A stretch of 64,000 bases of DNA, from assembly GCF_003581425.1 (NCBI RefSeq), contig NZ_QXTG01000002.1, forward strand, positions 1,116,001 through 1,180,000, given 5' to 3'. The notes under the pieces were generated by a model that saw nothing but the letters and a program-made list of their open reading frames with translations, searched no databases and had not been told where the DNA came from. Below, piece by piece: positions 50,742 through 59,023 of the stretch. Source of the stretch: Amnibacterium setariae (GTDB lineage: Bacteria; Actinomycetota; Actinomycetes; Actinomycetales; Microbacteriaceae). The position numbers and the translations under genes were made by a program. Position 1 is the first letter of the stretch, and every line of letters starts with the position of its first letter.

Positions 50742-51755
50742 GTGACGACGGGCGAGGCGCGACCGCATCCGCTCGTCGACGGCATCGACGGCGACGAGAT
50801 CGTCAGCCGGAGCGACCGGGAGGTCGTCGCGCTCACGCCGCTCCGCGCCGATCTGCTCGTCGCGGCCCACGCGGCTCGGCGCCGCGTGCGCCTCGTCACG
50901 CCCGCGACCTCGCGGCTGACCGATCCGCTCCGCGACGCGCTCGTCTCAGCGGGCGGGTCCTGGGTCGTGGAGGACGGTGCGGGCGCCGCGTGGGACGGGC
51001 TGCTCGGTCTGGCGACCGACGGCACCGGCGTCGCGCCGTCGTTCCTGCGTCCGGTCGAGGCAGAAGCCCTGCAGCTGGTCGTGACCGCATCGTTGCGGCA
51101 CCGCGCGGAGGCCGCCACGCGCATCGGTGCCGCGCTCGAGCTCGTCGCCGGCCTCGGTCGAGGCGGCCCGACCGGCTGGGGCCCGCACGAGCCGGTCGAG
51201 TTCCCGTGGGATCCGGCCGCCGTGACCCGGCACCTCGCGGCTCGCGCGCCGGAGGAGTCCCGCGTGGTCGTCGCCGGCTCCTCGATGATCGGCAGCACCC
51301 TCGTCCAGCGGACCGACAAGGGGGTCGAGGAGGTGCTGCAGGCGCTCGTCGCGCTCGGACCCGTCGGGGCGTCGTCGACCGACGCCGCCCTCGAGCAGGT
51401 CCCGGCCCGCCTGCGGATGCTCGCGGAGGACGCGCTGCCGCTCTTCGCCTCCGTCTTCGCGCGCCCCGGCCGGGCGGATCTCACGACCGCGCCGCACCTG
51501 CAGGCGCCGCCCGTGCCGGTCGCGGTGCTGATCGGCGCCCCGGGCGTGCGCGACCTCGCGCTCGACGTGCCGCAGCTGGTCGACCGCTTCGGCGCGCTCG
51601 TCGTCGGCCGCCCGCGGATCCCCGGCGTCGTCGTGCCGTTCGGCGGCGCGGACGGCGGCTGGGCCGCGCTCGAGCGCTTCATCGACGTGGTGGGGCGCGA
51701 GCGCGTGCGCGCCGTCCTTCGCGGCATGCCGGCGCCGGGTCGGACGGAGGTCTGA
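50742..51755 (+). CDS. DUF6177-like protein
   Basis: A 337-residue protein, apparently of the DUF6177 family. HPLVDGIDGDEIVSRSDREVV, then VVALTPLRADLLVAAHAARR and VRLVTPATSRLTDPLRDAL form the N-terminal domain; the C-terminal half is rich in beta/alpha segments (VAVLIGAPGVRDLALDVPQL) and hydrophobic but not membrane-spanning. Start GTG 50742 with AGGATGG upstream. DUF6177 genes are found in actinobacteria near ESX secretion genes; the toxin-immunity pair lies just downstream. Exact role unknown. The 229 nt before it hold no recognised feature apart from the opposite-strand leu promoter. Confidence 0.6.
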   Translation: MTTGEARPHPLVDGIDGDEIVSRSDREVVALTPLRADLLVAAHAARRRVRLVTPATSRLTDPLRDALVSAGGSWVVEDGAGAAWDGLLGLATDGTGVAPSFLRPVEAEALQLVVTASLRHRAEAATRIGAALELVAGLGRGGPTGWGPHEPVEFPWDPAAVTRHLAARAPEESRVVVAGSSMIGSTLVQRTDKGVEEVLQALVALGPVGASSTDAALEQVPARLRMLAEDALPLFASVFARPGRADLTTAPHLQAPPVPVAVLIGAPGVRDLALDVPQLVDRFGALVVGRPRIPGVVVPFGGADGGWAALERFIDVVGRERVRAVLRGMPAPGRTEV

Positions 51756-51756
51756 C

Positions 51757-52077
51757 ATGCCGCACGAGCGCACCCTCCTGACGGCGACGCCGCCGACGCC
51801 CGAGACCTGGCTCGCCGCGCTGCGCACGGTCGTCCCCGCCGGGGTCGTGCAGGTGCTGCCGGGTGCCGCCGCGCAACTGGTCGACCCGGCCGGCGAGGTG
51901 CTCGCGACGGTGACGCTCCCCCGCGCGATGTCGTCGCCGCCGGAGGCGCGTCGCCTGCTCGGCGTCGATGCCGAGGGAGGTGCGTGGTGGAGCGACGTCG
52001 TCGCGCCGCAGGTCGACGCGACGCTGACGGCCGTGCTCCGCGAGGTCGCGGACCGGTGCGGCGGGAAGGTGGCCTGA
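51757..52077 (+). CDS. Small hypothetical protein beside DUF6177
   Basis: A 106-residue soluble protein starting 1 nt after the DUF6177 stop. ETWLAALRTVVPAGVVQVLP, EVLATVTLPRAMSSPPEARR and VAPQVDATLTAVLREVADRC suggest a small alpha/beta domain. No family recognised. The tight spacing makes co-function with DUF6177 likely. Confidence 0.65.
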   Translation: MPHERTLLTATPPTPETWLAALRTVVPAGVVQVLPGAAAQLVDPAGEVLATVTLPRAMSSPPEARRLLGVDAEGGAWWSDVVAPQVDATLTAVLREVADRCGGKVA

Positions 52078-52084
52078 GCGAGCC

Positions 52085-52205
52085 TCAGGCGTCGAGCGGG
52101 ACGTCGGGCGCTTCCCACGACGCCTGCTCGCGGTCGACCGGGTAGGTCAGCCGCTCCGTCTCCAGCCAGAAGGTCGAGCACCTCGGGCAGCGGCGCGGAG
52201 CTCAT
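52085..52205 (-). pseudogene. Frameshifted small CPRC zinc-ribbon-like gene
   Basis: From ATG 52205 to the stop at 52085 is 121 nt, not a multiple of three. The downstream frame reads RRCPRCSTFWLETERLTYPV, then DREQASWEAPDVPLDA, which looks like a genuine small CxxC protein, but it is out of frame with the ATG by one base and has no start of its own. A one-base frameshift in a 39-residue gene explains this; a sequencing error is possible. Confidence 0.4.
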
Positions 52206-52277
52206 CCGAGATCACGCGCCCTCCCGAGGCGCGGCCCCTGTCGGCCGCTGCGGCGAGGCCTGTCCGCACCTCGTCCG

Positions 52278-53009
52278 TCATGCGCGGTCTGCGCCCTCCG
52301 GCTCCCGCTCAGGGATGGGGTCGAAGCTCGACTCCGCGAGGAACGTCGTGACTCCCTCGAGCGCCCGGGACGCCTCCCACGGCGGATCCAGCACGGCGAG
52401 CGCACCGCCTCCGAGGGCCGTCACCCGGTACTCGGCCGGCAGCCGGAGGTCGGGCACCAGTTCGCTGGAGAAGTACGTGGCGTAGCCCGGCCAGGGCGTG
52501 CGCGGCGGGAGCCTCGGAAGCCCTCGCGTGACGTCGCGGTCGTAGGTCGCCGCTCGCGCGGGCTCCCACGCCTCCGCGAGCACGCGGACCAGCTCGACCC
52601 GGTCCTGCTCCGTCGCGGCGTCCATCCAGCCCGCGGAGGCCGACACCTTCACCGTGTTCGCCGGCATCCGCGGACCCCCGACGACGACCCCCGCCATCAC
52701 CGCGATCGTGACGAACGGCAGCGACTCGTCCGCTGCGGGCCCGTCGACGCCCTGCGCGACGTCGAGCGTGAAGCCGGCGAGCGGCTGGACGGCTCCGTCC
52801 GACCCGCGCTCACGGTGACGCTCGACCCAGTCGACCAGCGCCTCGTGCTCCGAGGCGACGGGCGTCCGGTCGTGCAGGTCGAACCAGTCCCGCCGCTCCA
52901 GGCCCTGCGGCACGGGGACGCCCGCGAGCATCCGCGAGACGGCCTCCGCGACCCGGTCGACGCCGGCGGCGCGGCCGCCCCACTCCGCGACCGCCACGAG
53001 CTTCAGCAC
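52278..53009 (-). CDS. Imm52-like immunity protein
   Basis: A 243-residue soluble protein directly downstream of the polymorphic toxin gene. The central GFTLDVAQGVDG (after a His/Arg/Asp-rich helix) and LPFVTIAVMAGVVV, followed by the GPRMPANTVKVSASAG strand, match the Imm52 pattern as I recall it. Imm52 proteins pair with Tox-REase-5 nucleases in polymorphic toxin systems, which fits the toxin's C-terminus. GTG 53009 has GGGAGG 8 nt upstream. It would bind and inhibit the toxin in the producing cell. Confidence 0.65.
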   Translation of the reverse strand: MLKLVAVAEWGGRAAGVDRVAEAVSRMLAGVPVPQGLERRDWFDLHDRTPVASEHEALVDWVERHRERGSDGAVQPLAGFTLDVAQGVDGPAADESLPFVTIAVMAGVVVGGPRMPANTVKVSASAGWMDAATEQDRVELVRVLAEAWEPARAATYDRDVTRGLPRLPPRTPWPGYATYFSSELVPDLRLPAEYRVTALGGGALAVLDPPWEASRALEGVTTFLAESSFDPIPEREPEGADRA

Positions 53010-53034
53010 GGCGCCATCCTCCCGCACCCCACGG

Positions 53035-55212
53035 TCAGCGCGTCTTCGGCGTGTAGTAGACGTCGACGGGGATGCCCTGCTCCTCGAAGAAGTCCCGCAC
53101 GTGCTCGGCCGCGACCGGGTTGGAGAAGTGCCACTCGACCACCGCGTCGGCGGGCACCACCGAGAGCTGCCGCTCCGCCTGAGCGGCGAGCTTGGCGAGC
53201 TGGCCGTTCTGGATGGTCAAGGACGCGTCCGGCTTGAACGGGACCCAGTAGCCGTACTTGGCGTCGAGGTAGACCTGGTGCGGCGGGTCTCCCCGGAGCA
53301 CGAACCCGTCGAAGTCGACCGAGCGGGCCGGGCCCTCGACCTTGTACTCGTACAGCCCTCCGCTGCCGAGGCGGTCGGTCCCGGAGATCTGGGCCTGGTA
53401 GTCCGCCCACGCGGTCCCGCTCCGGTGCCGCTCGACCCACTCCCCCGGGCCGCCGGCGTGGTCGCCCACGGTCACCGGCGAGTGAGCGGGCAGGCCGGGA
53501 TGCGCGGGATCGCCCGATCCGTACGAGTCGGCGGGCCCGCGGAGCTCCGGGTGGGTGATCGTCGGACCGTCGACCGGTGCGCCGGCTCCGGCGTCGACCG
53601 GTCCGGTCGCGGAGGGCTCGTGCAGCCCCGAGGACGCGCCGTCACCCGCGGTCGGCGCAGGGGCGTCCGCGCCGGGCTCGTGGACCGCGGGCGGCTCATG
53701 CACCACCGGCGGCTCATGCACCACCGGCGGCTCATGCACCACCGGCGGCTCATGCACCACCGGCGGCTCATGCACCACCGGCGGCTCGTGGACCGCGGGC
53801 GGCTCGTGGATCGTCAGGTCGTCGAGCTTCAGCCCCGACAGCGCGCCCGCGTCGAACTCCGGCTTCGCCAGCTCGGCCGCGAGCTTTGCCGCATCGGCGT
53901 CCGACAGGCCCTTGATCGTCGCCTTCAGCGCGTCGGCGGAGAGGCCGCGCAGCGTGCCGATCGAGCCATCGGCGAGCATGTCGGCGACGCGGGTGCCCTC
54001 GGCGACCTTCGCCGCGTCACCGGCGATGCCCGCGGCCTTGGCCTCGCCGGCCCCGGGGATGAAGAAGCTGGCGATGTTCGCGACGGAGTTGCCCGCGGCG
54101 CCGCCGGGGTTCTCCGTCCAGTTCTTGAACACCTGGTCGGCCTTGTAGGCCTTCGGATCCCACCATTTCTGCGGCAGGGTCAGGCCGACGAAGCCGGCGA
54201 CCGTGCCGTACAGGGCGGTGCCGTCCGCGGCGGTCCAGTCCTCGGCGCCCTGGCGCACGTCGGGCGGCAGCCAGTCGAAGGCGCCGGACTGCAGCAGCTG
54301 CATCCGCAGCGCGGGGTTCACCGGGATGGCGATCGAGCTGACGAGATGCGTCAGACCGAGCCACGCCTGACCCGTCGCGTCGAGGTCCTCCTTGCCGGCC
54401 TCGACGACCTGGTCCCAGTCGCCGTGGAGGATCCCGTCGCCCGCCTTCCACACGGCGTCGGGGTTCAGCCCGCTCAGCGTGTTCAGCGACTTGATCGTGC
54501 CCCAGCCGAACCCGACGATCACGCCGTCCCACAGGAAGTGGGTCGGGAAGGTCGTCGCCTTCTCGGAGCACGACTCCTTGCGGTCCGAGGTCGAGCCCCA
54601 GGGCGTCTGCTGCAGGTCGTCGCTGCGGAGCTGCTCCGCGGCCGCCCGCTCCTCGGCCGCGCCCTTCGCGCCCAGACCGACGGCCGCACGGATCGCGGTC
54701 GCGCAGCGCTGCTGCGCGTCGAGCCAGTCCGCCTCGGCCTGGGCGACCTGCCGGATCAGGGAGTTGTTCTCGTCGTTGAGGTCGGGATCCTGGTCCCAGG
54801 AGTCGATCTGCTGCGGGTGCGGGATGCCGAGCGTGTAGCCGCTCGACACCCACTCCGTGCGGGAGTGGAACGAGTTCGTCTTCGCGACGAACGAGGTCGC
54901 CTGCGAGCGGAGGGAGTCGAGGCGCGCCTTGATCGGCTCGACCTCCGACGCGTACGCGGACAGGGCGCGCGCGATGCCGTCCAGGGAGTCGCCGATCGCG
55001 GTCGTGGTCGTGCCGACGGGCGTCATCGCGGTGTAGAGCGACTCGGTGCCGGTGGCCTCGAAGACCCCCGGCATGCGCTGCCAGTCGCGGACGATCTCGG
55101 CGCCCTGGTCGCGGACCACGCCGCCGTTCCGGCCGATGCCCGTGGCGCCGGTGCGGACCGCCTCGAGGTCGAGATCGGCGCCGGGGATGCCGGAGGGGTC
55201 GATCTTCGTCAT
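53035..55212 (-). CDS. ESX-type polymorphic toxin with Tox-REase-5-like nuclease end
   Basis: A 725-residue secreted-effector-type protein. Residues 1-220 are helical and WXG/LXG-like (IVRDWQRMPGVFEATGTESL, then long helices), the probable ESX targeting region. A middle region (about 225-465) contains WDGVIVGFGWGTIKSLN and FFIPGAGEAKAAGIAGDAAK. Residues about 467-512 form the HEPPVV repeat. The last 125 residues (from SGTAWADYQAQISGTDRLGS) contain VDFDGFVLRG and VYLDAKYGYW, a D...DxK nuclease core, and end VEWHFSNPVAAEHVRDFFEE, then VDVYYTPKTR, which is typical of Tox-REase-5. ATG 55212 overlaps the preceding small gene (ATGA). It is expected to be exported and to cleave nucleic acid in a competitor. 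Confidence 0.78.
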   Translation of the reverse strand: MTKIDPSGIPGADLDLEAVRTGATGIGRNGGVVRDQGAEIVRDWQRMPGVFEATGTESLYTAMTPVGTTTTAIGDSLDGIARALSAYASEVEPIKARLDSLRSQATSFVAKTNSFHSRTEWVSSGYTLGIPHPQQIDSWDQDPDLNDENNSLIRQVAQAEADWLDAQQRCATAIRAAVGLGAKGAAEERAAAEQLRSDDLQQTPWGSTSDRKESCSEKATTFPTHFLWDGVIVGFGWGTIKSLNTLSGLNPDAVWKAGDGILHGDWDQVVEAGKEDLDATGQAWLGLTHLVSSIAIPVNPALRMQLLQSGAFDWLPPDVRQGAEDWTAADGTALYGTVAGFVGLTLPQKWWDPKAYKADQVFKNWTENPGGAAGNSVANIASFFIPGAGEAKAAGIAGDAAKVAEGTRVADMLADGSIGTLRGLSADALKATIKGLSDADAAKLAAELAKPEFDAGALSGLKLDDLTIHEPPAVHEPPVVHEPPVVHEPPVVHEPPVVHEPPVVHEPPAVHEPGADAPAPTAGDGASSGLHEPSATGPVDAGAGAPVDGPTITHPELRGPADSYGSGDPAHPGLPAHSPVTVGDHAGGPGEWVERHRSGTAWADYQAQISGTDRLGSGGLYEYKVEGPARSVDFDGFVLRGDPPHQVYLDAKYGYWVPFKPDASLTIQNGQLAKLAAQAERQLSVVPADAVVEWHFSNPVAAEHVRDFFEEQGIPVDVYYTPKTR
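53675..53811. repeat. 18-bp tandem repeat coding for HEPPVV in the toxin
   Basis: Five near-identical 18-bp units (coding HEPPVV) flanked by variant units (HEPPAV and HEPG). The five core units have identical DNA, showing recent expansion. The repeat is a flexible Pro-rich linker before the toxin domain. Confidence 0.9.
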
Positions 55213-55571
55213 CGCGGCACCGCCCCGCCGCGCGCCATGGAGCGGAGCACCTGCGTCTCGGTGAGCGCGCCGGTCGCGAGCCCGACGATCTGCTGCGCCA
55301 TCGTCTCGTCGCCCTCCAGCACCGCCTTCCCCGCGTCCGCGGCGCCGTGCAGCACGGCGGGGACGCGCGAGCGCACCTCCTGCAGCTGCGCGCCGAGCGT
55401 CTGGAACGCGTCCTGCAGAGCACCGCCGACGATCGCGGAGGACGCACCCGTCGCGGCCGACGACACGTGCCCTTCCAGCGCGGTGACGGCCTTGTCGATC
55501 GGCTGCGCCGACTTGACGACGGCGCCGATGACGGCGTTGACCCCTGCGGGGTCGACCCGGTACCCGGTCAC
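55209..55571 (-). CDS. WXG-like small protein (DUF6507-like)
   Basis: A 120-residue, mostly helical protein starting at GTG 55571. YRVDPAGVNAVIGAVVKSAQ opens it and resembles the I-x-P-x-G-V start of DUF6507 proteins, which are WXG100-like. No WxG is seen. Its stop overlaps the toxin ATG, so it is likely a toxin co-export partner or chaperone. Confidence 0.65.
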   Translation of the reverse strand: MTGYRVDPAGVNAVIGAVVKSAQPIDKAVTALEGHVSSAATGASSAIVGGALQDAFQTLGAQLQEVRSRVPAVLHGAADAGKAVLEGDETMAQQIVGLATGALTETQVLRSMARGGAVPR

Positions 55572-55578
55572 GACCGGG

Positions 55579-55890
55579 TCAGCCGATCGCGTCGACCGCG
55601 CTCTTGGCCTTGGCGAGCGTCTGGTGCGCGGTCTGGTCCGTGGTGGAGAGCGAGCTGCGCAGCGTCGAGATGATGTTCCGCACCTCGGCCGCCGCCGCCT
55701 TCCAGCGCAGCTCCTTGCCGTGGTACTCGTCCGACACCCCGTCGGCCTGGTAGTCGGCCATCGCCGCGCGGACGTCCGCGTCACGCTGGTCGATGAGCGC
55801 CTCGAGCTGCGCGGCGACGGCGTTGAAGTTGTCCTGGGCGCTCTGCGACGCGGCGACGTCGTAGTCGCGGCGGTCCATCTGGTTCGGCAC
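55579..55890 (-). CDS. ESAT-6-like (pore-forming ESAT-6 family) small secreted protein
   Basis: A 103-residue helical hairpin-type protein. MDRRDYDVAASQSAQDNFNA, VAAQLEALIDQRDADVRAAM, MADYQADGVSDEYHGKELRW and STTDQTAHQTLAKAKSAVDA match a family found in actinobacterial ESX loci. GTG 55890 is supported by AGGAGGAG 6 nt upstream; ATG 55878 is an internal alternative. Probably exported by the ESX machine. Confidence 0.8.
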   Translation of the reverse strand: MPNQMDRRDYDVAASQSAQDNFNAVAAQLEALIDQRDADVRAAMADYQADGVSDEYHGKELRWKAAAAEVRNIISTLRSSLSTTDQTAHQTLAKAKSAVDAIG

Positions 55891-55913
55891 GGGGATCTCC
55901 TCCTGTCCGTCGT

Positions 55914-56246
55914 TCAGCGGCTCGAGAACCGGGCCGCGTCGAACGACACCGAGCCCATGGCGCTGGTCGCGTCGTCCGCCATCTGCTCGTCGCCCGCGTG
56001 GAACGTCGTGTCCATGCCGCGGATGCCGCCGAGCACGGCGGCGAGCGACTGGTCCAGCTCCGCCGCCACCTGGTCCGACTCGCCCTTGAAGCGGTCGAAC
56101 GCGGCGCGGCCCGCGCCGTTGAAGCGGTACTCGATCGGCTCGGCGGCGTGGAGCAGCGCCTTCACCTGCGCGCCGAGGTCGCCCGACGCCGACGAGGTGC
56201 GCTTGCCCAGCTGGGCGAGCGTGTCGGCTCCCATCGCGAACTTCAT
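55914..56246 (-). CDS. WXG100-family ESX protein
   Basis: A 110-residue protein of the WXG100-like group found at Microbacteriaceae ESX loci. FAMGADTLAQLGKRTSSASG, YRFNGAGRAAFDRFKGESDQ, VLGGIRGMDTTFHAGDEQMA and SVSFDAARFSSR are the typical stretches (the WxG turn is replaced by FNG-A). First gene of the leftward toxin operon, divergent from the FHA gene. Confidence 0.82.
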   Translation of the reverse strand: MKFAMGADTLAQLGKRTSSASGDLGAQVKALLHAAEPIEYRFNGAGRAAFDRFKGESDQVAAELDQSLAAVLGGIRGMDTTFHAGDEQMADDATSAMGSVSFDAARFSSR

Positions 56247-56518
56247 GACGTGACCATCCTTCGATCAGGGGTTCTTCTCGCAGCGTGCCGAGCGCACCTG
56301 GGCGGGTGCTGAGCGGCGCGAGCCGGGGTGGGGGCTCACGTCCCATGCTGCGCCGATCGTGGCCCCGTGTCCACCACCACCCCCGGATCCGCGGGGTCGC
56401 GACCCTTCGGCGGCCCGGTCGGTTCGACATGAAAGGCCTGATGGCCTGAGAATTGGGGGTCCGCGGTCGCCCGCCGTGGAACCAGAGTGGACTTCCCCAT
56501 CCCGAACGGACCCGTCCC
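56247..56518. promoter_or_regulatory. Divergent control region of the ESX locus
   Basis: 272 nt between the leftward WXG operon and the rightward FHA-eccD-eccC operon, so promoters for both must lie here. A tandem pair GGCCTGATGGCCTGA lies near 56438-56452 upstream of the FHA gene. No clear -10/-35 pair was identified. Confidence 0.5.
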
Positions 56519-57466
56519 ATGCCCAACGCGCTGCTGCCCGCCGCGACCTGCGGCCGATGCGCGGCCTCCGTCGCGCCGGGAGCCGCGCGCTGCGCGGTCT
56601 GCGGCGTCCGGCTCGAGGGCGTGGCGCCGGGCAGCGCGCTCGCCGGAGGCGGTCCGCTCGACGGCGTGCTCGCCGCGTCGGGCGCCCGGCGGCGGACCGC
56701 GGTGCTCGTCGACCTGGTCGTCGCGCTCGCCGCGGGCGCCGTCGTCGCCGCGCTGGTCGAGCTGGCGTCCCGCGCCCTCGCCCGCGATGCGCTGCTCGCC
56801 GCGGGCGCCGGCGTCCTCGCCGCGCTGGTCGTGCTCGCCGCGCTCGTCGGCGCGCTCCGCGCCGCGGGGCGGTCGCCCGGCCGCGCGCTGCTCGGGCTGC
56901 GCACGGTCGACGCGCTGAGCGGCCTCCCGACCCGGGAGGCGGGCGCCGCCTCCGCCGCCGTGCTCACGGGCCGCAGCAGGTCGCTCGTGACCGCGGACCT
57001 CCGGCACGGCCGGGACCCCGTCGCGCCGCGGATCGTGCCCGTCGCGCTCGCCGCCGACGCGCTGCCGGAGGCGCCCGTGCCGACCGCCGCGGCCGCCCCG
57101 ACGCCGGTCGACGCCGTGGCGGCCCGGCTCGTGCTCGATTCGGGCGACGAGCTCGTCGTCGACGGGCCCGTGCTGCTCGGACGGGCGCCGGAGCCGAGGC
57201 CCGGTGTACGACGCGTGCACGCGCTCCCCGACCTGAGCCGCGGCATCGCCCGCACCCACCTCCTCGTCGACTGGACGGAGGGGCTGCTCTGGGTCACGGA
57301 CCTCGGCTCCCCCGGCGGCACGAGCGTCCGCTCGGACGCCGGCGCGTTCCGCCCGCTGGTGCCGGAGGTGCGGACCGCGGTCGCGCCGGGCTGGCGGATC
57401 CGGCTCGGCGGCCGCGAGCTCACCGTGCGGTCGGTGGCCGTGGAGGAAGGGGTCACCCGTGGCTGA
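56519..57466 (+). CDS. FHA-domain protein with zinc ribbon and RDD-like membrane region
   Basis: A 315-residue protein: N-terminal zinc-ribbon CGRCAASVAPGAARCAVCGV (residues 11-30), two membrane helices in an RDD-like region (about 62-122, with GRSPGRALLGLRTVDALSG), and a C-terminal FHA domain (about 203-300, LVVDGPVLLGRAPE, then LSRGIARTHLLVDW and DLGSPGGTSVR). FHA domains bind phosphothreonine, which suggests kinase-linked control of secretion. It heads the rightward ESX operon. Confidence 0.82.
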   Translation: MPNALLPAATCGRCAASVAPGAARCAVCGVRLEGVAPGSALAGGGPLDGVLAASGARRRTAVLVDLVVALAAGAVVAALVELASRALARDALLAAGAGVLAALVVLAALVGALRAAGRSPGRALLGLRTVDALSGLPTREAGAASAAVLTGRSRSLVTADLRHGRDPVAPRIVPVALAADALPEAPVPTAAAAPTPVDAVAARLVLDSGDELVVDGPVLLGRAPEPRPGVRRVHALPDLSRGIARTHLLVDWTEGLLWVTDLGSPGGTSVRSDAGAFRPLVPEVRTAVAPGWRIRLGGRELTVRSVAVEEGVTRG

Positions 57467-57707
57467 CGAGACCGACGCCGTCCTGCTCGAGGCGGTGCGC
57501 ACGCACCGCGGTCGCCTGCGCGGCGCGTTCCTGCTCGGCGAGCTCGCCGAGCGCCGCGCGGTCGAGGACAACGTGAAGCGGGTCGTCGGCAGCCTCGTGC
57601 TCGCGGCGGTCGTGTGCGCCGGCTGCGTCGGCACCTCGCTCGTGCTGCACGCCCTCGCGGAGCAGGAGGCGGCCGCCGCCGCGGCGTCGACGGGAGCGGC
57701 ACGATGA
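57459..57707 (+). CDS. Single-span membrane protein of the ESX operon
   Basis: An 82-residue protein starting at GTG 57459, overlapping the FHA gene by 8 nt. One membrane helix (SLVLAAVVCAGCVGTSLVLH, about residues 45-64) preceded by a charged amphipathic region and followed by an Ala-rich end. Its stop overlaps eccD (ATGA). Probably a small accessory subunit. Confidence 0.75.
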   Translation: MADETDAVLLEAVRTHRGRLRGAFLLGELAERRAVEDNVKRVVGSLVLAAVVCAGCVGTSLVLHALAEQEAAAAAASTGAAR

Positions 57708-59023
57708 GCGACTTCACCCGCATCACCGTGGTCGGCTCCCAGCGCCGCGCCGTCGTGGTCGTGCCGAACGACGAGACGGTCGGGACGCTCGTGCCGCAGC
57801 TGATGGACCTCCTCGGGGAGCCGGCGGCCCGGGTTGCGCGGCCCCTCACCCTGACCCGCCTGACCGGGGAGCAGCTCGACCCGGACCGCTCCCCCGCGGA
57901 GCTCGCGGTCGCCGACGGCGAGCTGCTCCGCCTCGTCCGGCTCGACGAGGCGCCGCCGCCGCCCGAGGTCAGCGACGTGACGGACGCGGTGAGCGACTCG
58001 CTCGCCGACCGACACGACCGCTGGGACGCGCCGACCCGCGTCGTCGCCGGAGCCGTCGGCATCGGTCTCGCCGCCGCGGGCGCCGGGCTGTCCGCCCTCG
58101 CCGCGCCTGCGCCCGCGCCGCTGCTGCCGGCGGCTGCCTGGGCGCTCGCGCTGCTCGCTGCGCTGGCGCTGGGCCTCGGCCGCCTCCGCCGCGCCCAGGG
58201 CGTCGCGCTCGCCGTCGCGCTCGGTCTCGTGCCGGCCGTCGCGCTCCCGGCGGCCGCCCTGCTGAGCGGCCGCGGGCCCGTTGCGACCGCGATCGCGGTC
58301 GGCGTGCTCCTCGCGCTGCTCTGGACGACGCTGCTCCTCGGCCACGGCGTCGCGTCGCGCAGCCGCGCCGCGACGCTCGGCGCGCTGCTCGGCCTCGGCG
58401 GTGCCGTCCTCCCGCTCGTCCTGCTGGCCGTCGGACTGCCGCTCGGCCGGGTCGGCGCCGTGACCGCGGTCGTCGCCGTCGTCGCCGTCGGGCTCCTGCC
58501 CGCCGCGGCGATGAGCGCGTCCGGGCTCGCGGCGCTGGACGACCGGGTCATCGCGGGACGGCTCACCCGGCGCGACGAGGTGCGGACCACGCTCGCGTCG
58601 GCCTACCGGACCCTGACCTGGTCGACCGCGGCCCTGGCGGCGACGCTCGCCGCCGCGCTTACCGCGACCGTGCTGGGCCCGGACCCGTGGCTGCTCGGCA
58701 CCGCGGGCGCGGTCGCGCTGGTCGTCGCGCTGCGCACCCGCGCCTTCCCGCTCCGCTGGCAGGTGCTCGCGCTCTGGGCGGCGGTCGCGGTGCCCGCGGC
58801 CGTCGCGATCGCGGGGCTGCTCGTCCCCGCGGCCGCCGCCGGGACGTTCGCCCTCGTCGCCGTCGTGGTCGGGGTGCTCGCGGGGGTCTCACCCGCACCG
58901 CACCGCCGCGCCGGGCTGCGGCGCGTCGGCACCGTGCTCGAGGCGGTCGCGGTCGTCGCGCTCGTCCCCCTCGTCATCGGCGCGTTCGGCGTCTACGCGG
59001 AGCTGCTCGGAGCGTTCCGGTGA
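57704..59023 (+). CDS. eccD: Type VII secretion membrane subunit EccD
   Basis: A 439-residue EccD. Residues 1-88 form a YukD/ubiquitin-like domain (FTRITVVGSQRRAVVVVPND, VGTLVPQLMDLLGE), followed by about 11 membrane spans from residue 105 on, the EccD architecture. It forms part of the inner-membrane channel with EccB, EccC and EccE. ATG 57704 overlaps the preceding gene, and its end overlaps the next (GTGA). Confidence 0.9.
   Translation: MSDFTRITVVGSQRRAVVVVPNDETVGTLVPQLMDLLGEPAARVARPLTLTRLTGEQLDPDRSPAELAVADGELLRLVRLDEAPPPPEVSDVTDAVSDSLADRHDRWDAPTRVVAGAVGIGLAAAGAGLSALAAPAPAPLLPAAAWALALLAALALGLGRLRRAQGVALAVALGLVPAVALPAAALLSGRGPVATAIAVGVLLALLWTTLLLGHGVASRSRAATLGALLGLGGAVLPLVLLAVGLPLGRVGAVTAVVAVVAVGLLPAAAMSASGLAALDDRVIAGRLTRRDEVRTTLASAYRTLTWSTAALAATLAAALTATVLGPDPWLLGTAGAVALVVALRTRAFPLRWQVLALWAAVAVPAAVAIAGLLVPAAAAGTFALVAVVVGVLAGVSPAPHRRAGLRRVGTVLEAVAVVALVPLVIGAFGVYAELLGAFR

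Noticed and set aside
50274-50870. A 198-codon reverse frame upstream of leuC
   Set aside because: It overlaps the leader peptide region in another frame and its sequence is Arg/Pro/Ser-rich without domain features.
53675-53811. Tandem repeats considered as a CRISPR array
   Set aside because: Units are 18 bp, directly adjacent without spacers, and encode an in-frame HEPPVV linker.
53101-56253. A 1050-codon forward frame opposite the toxin and WXG genes
   Set aside because: Low-complexity Arg/Val/Asp composition, and the reverse strand holds four well-supported overlapping genes.
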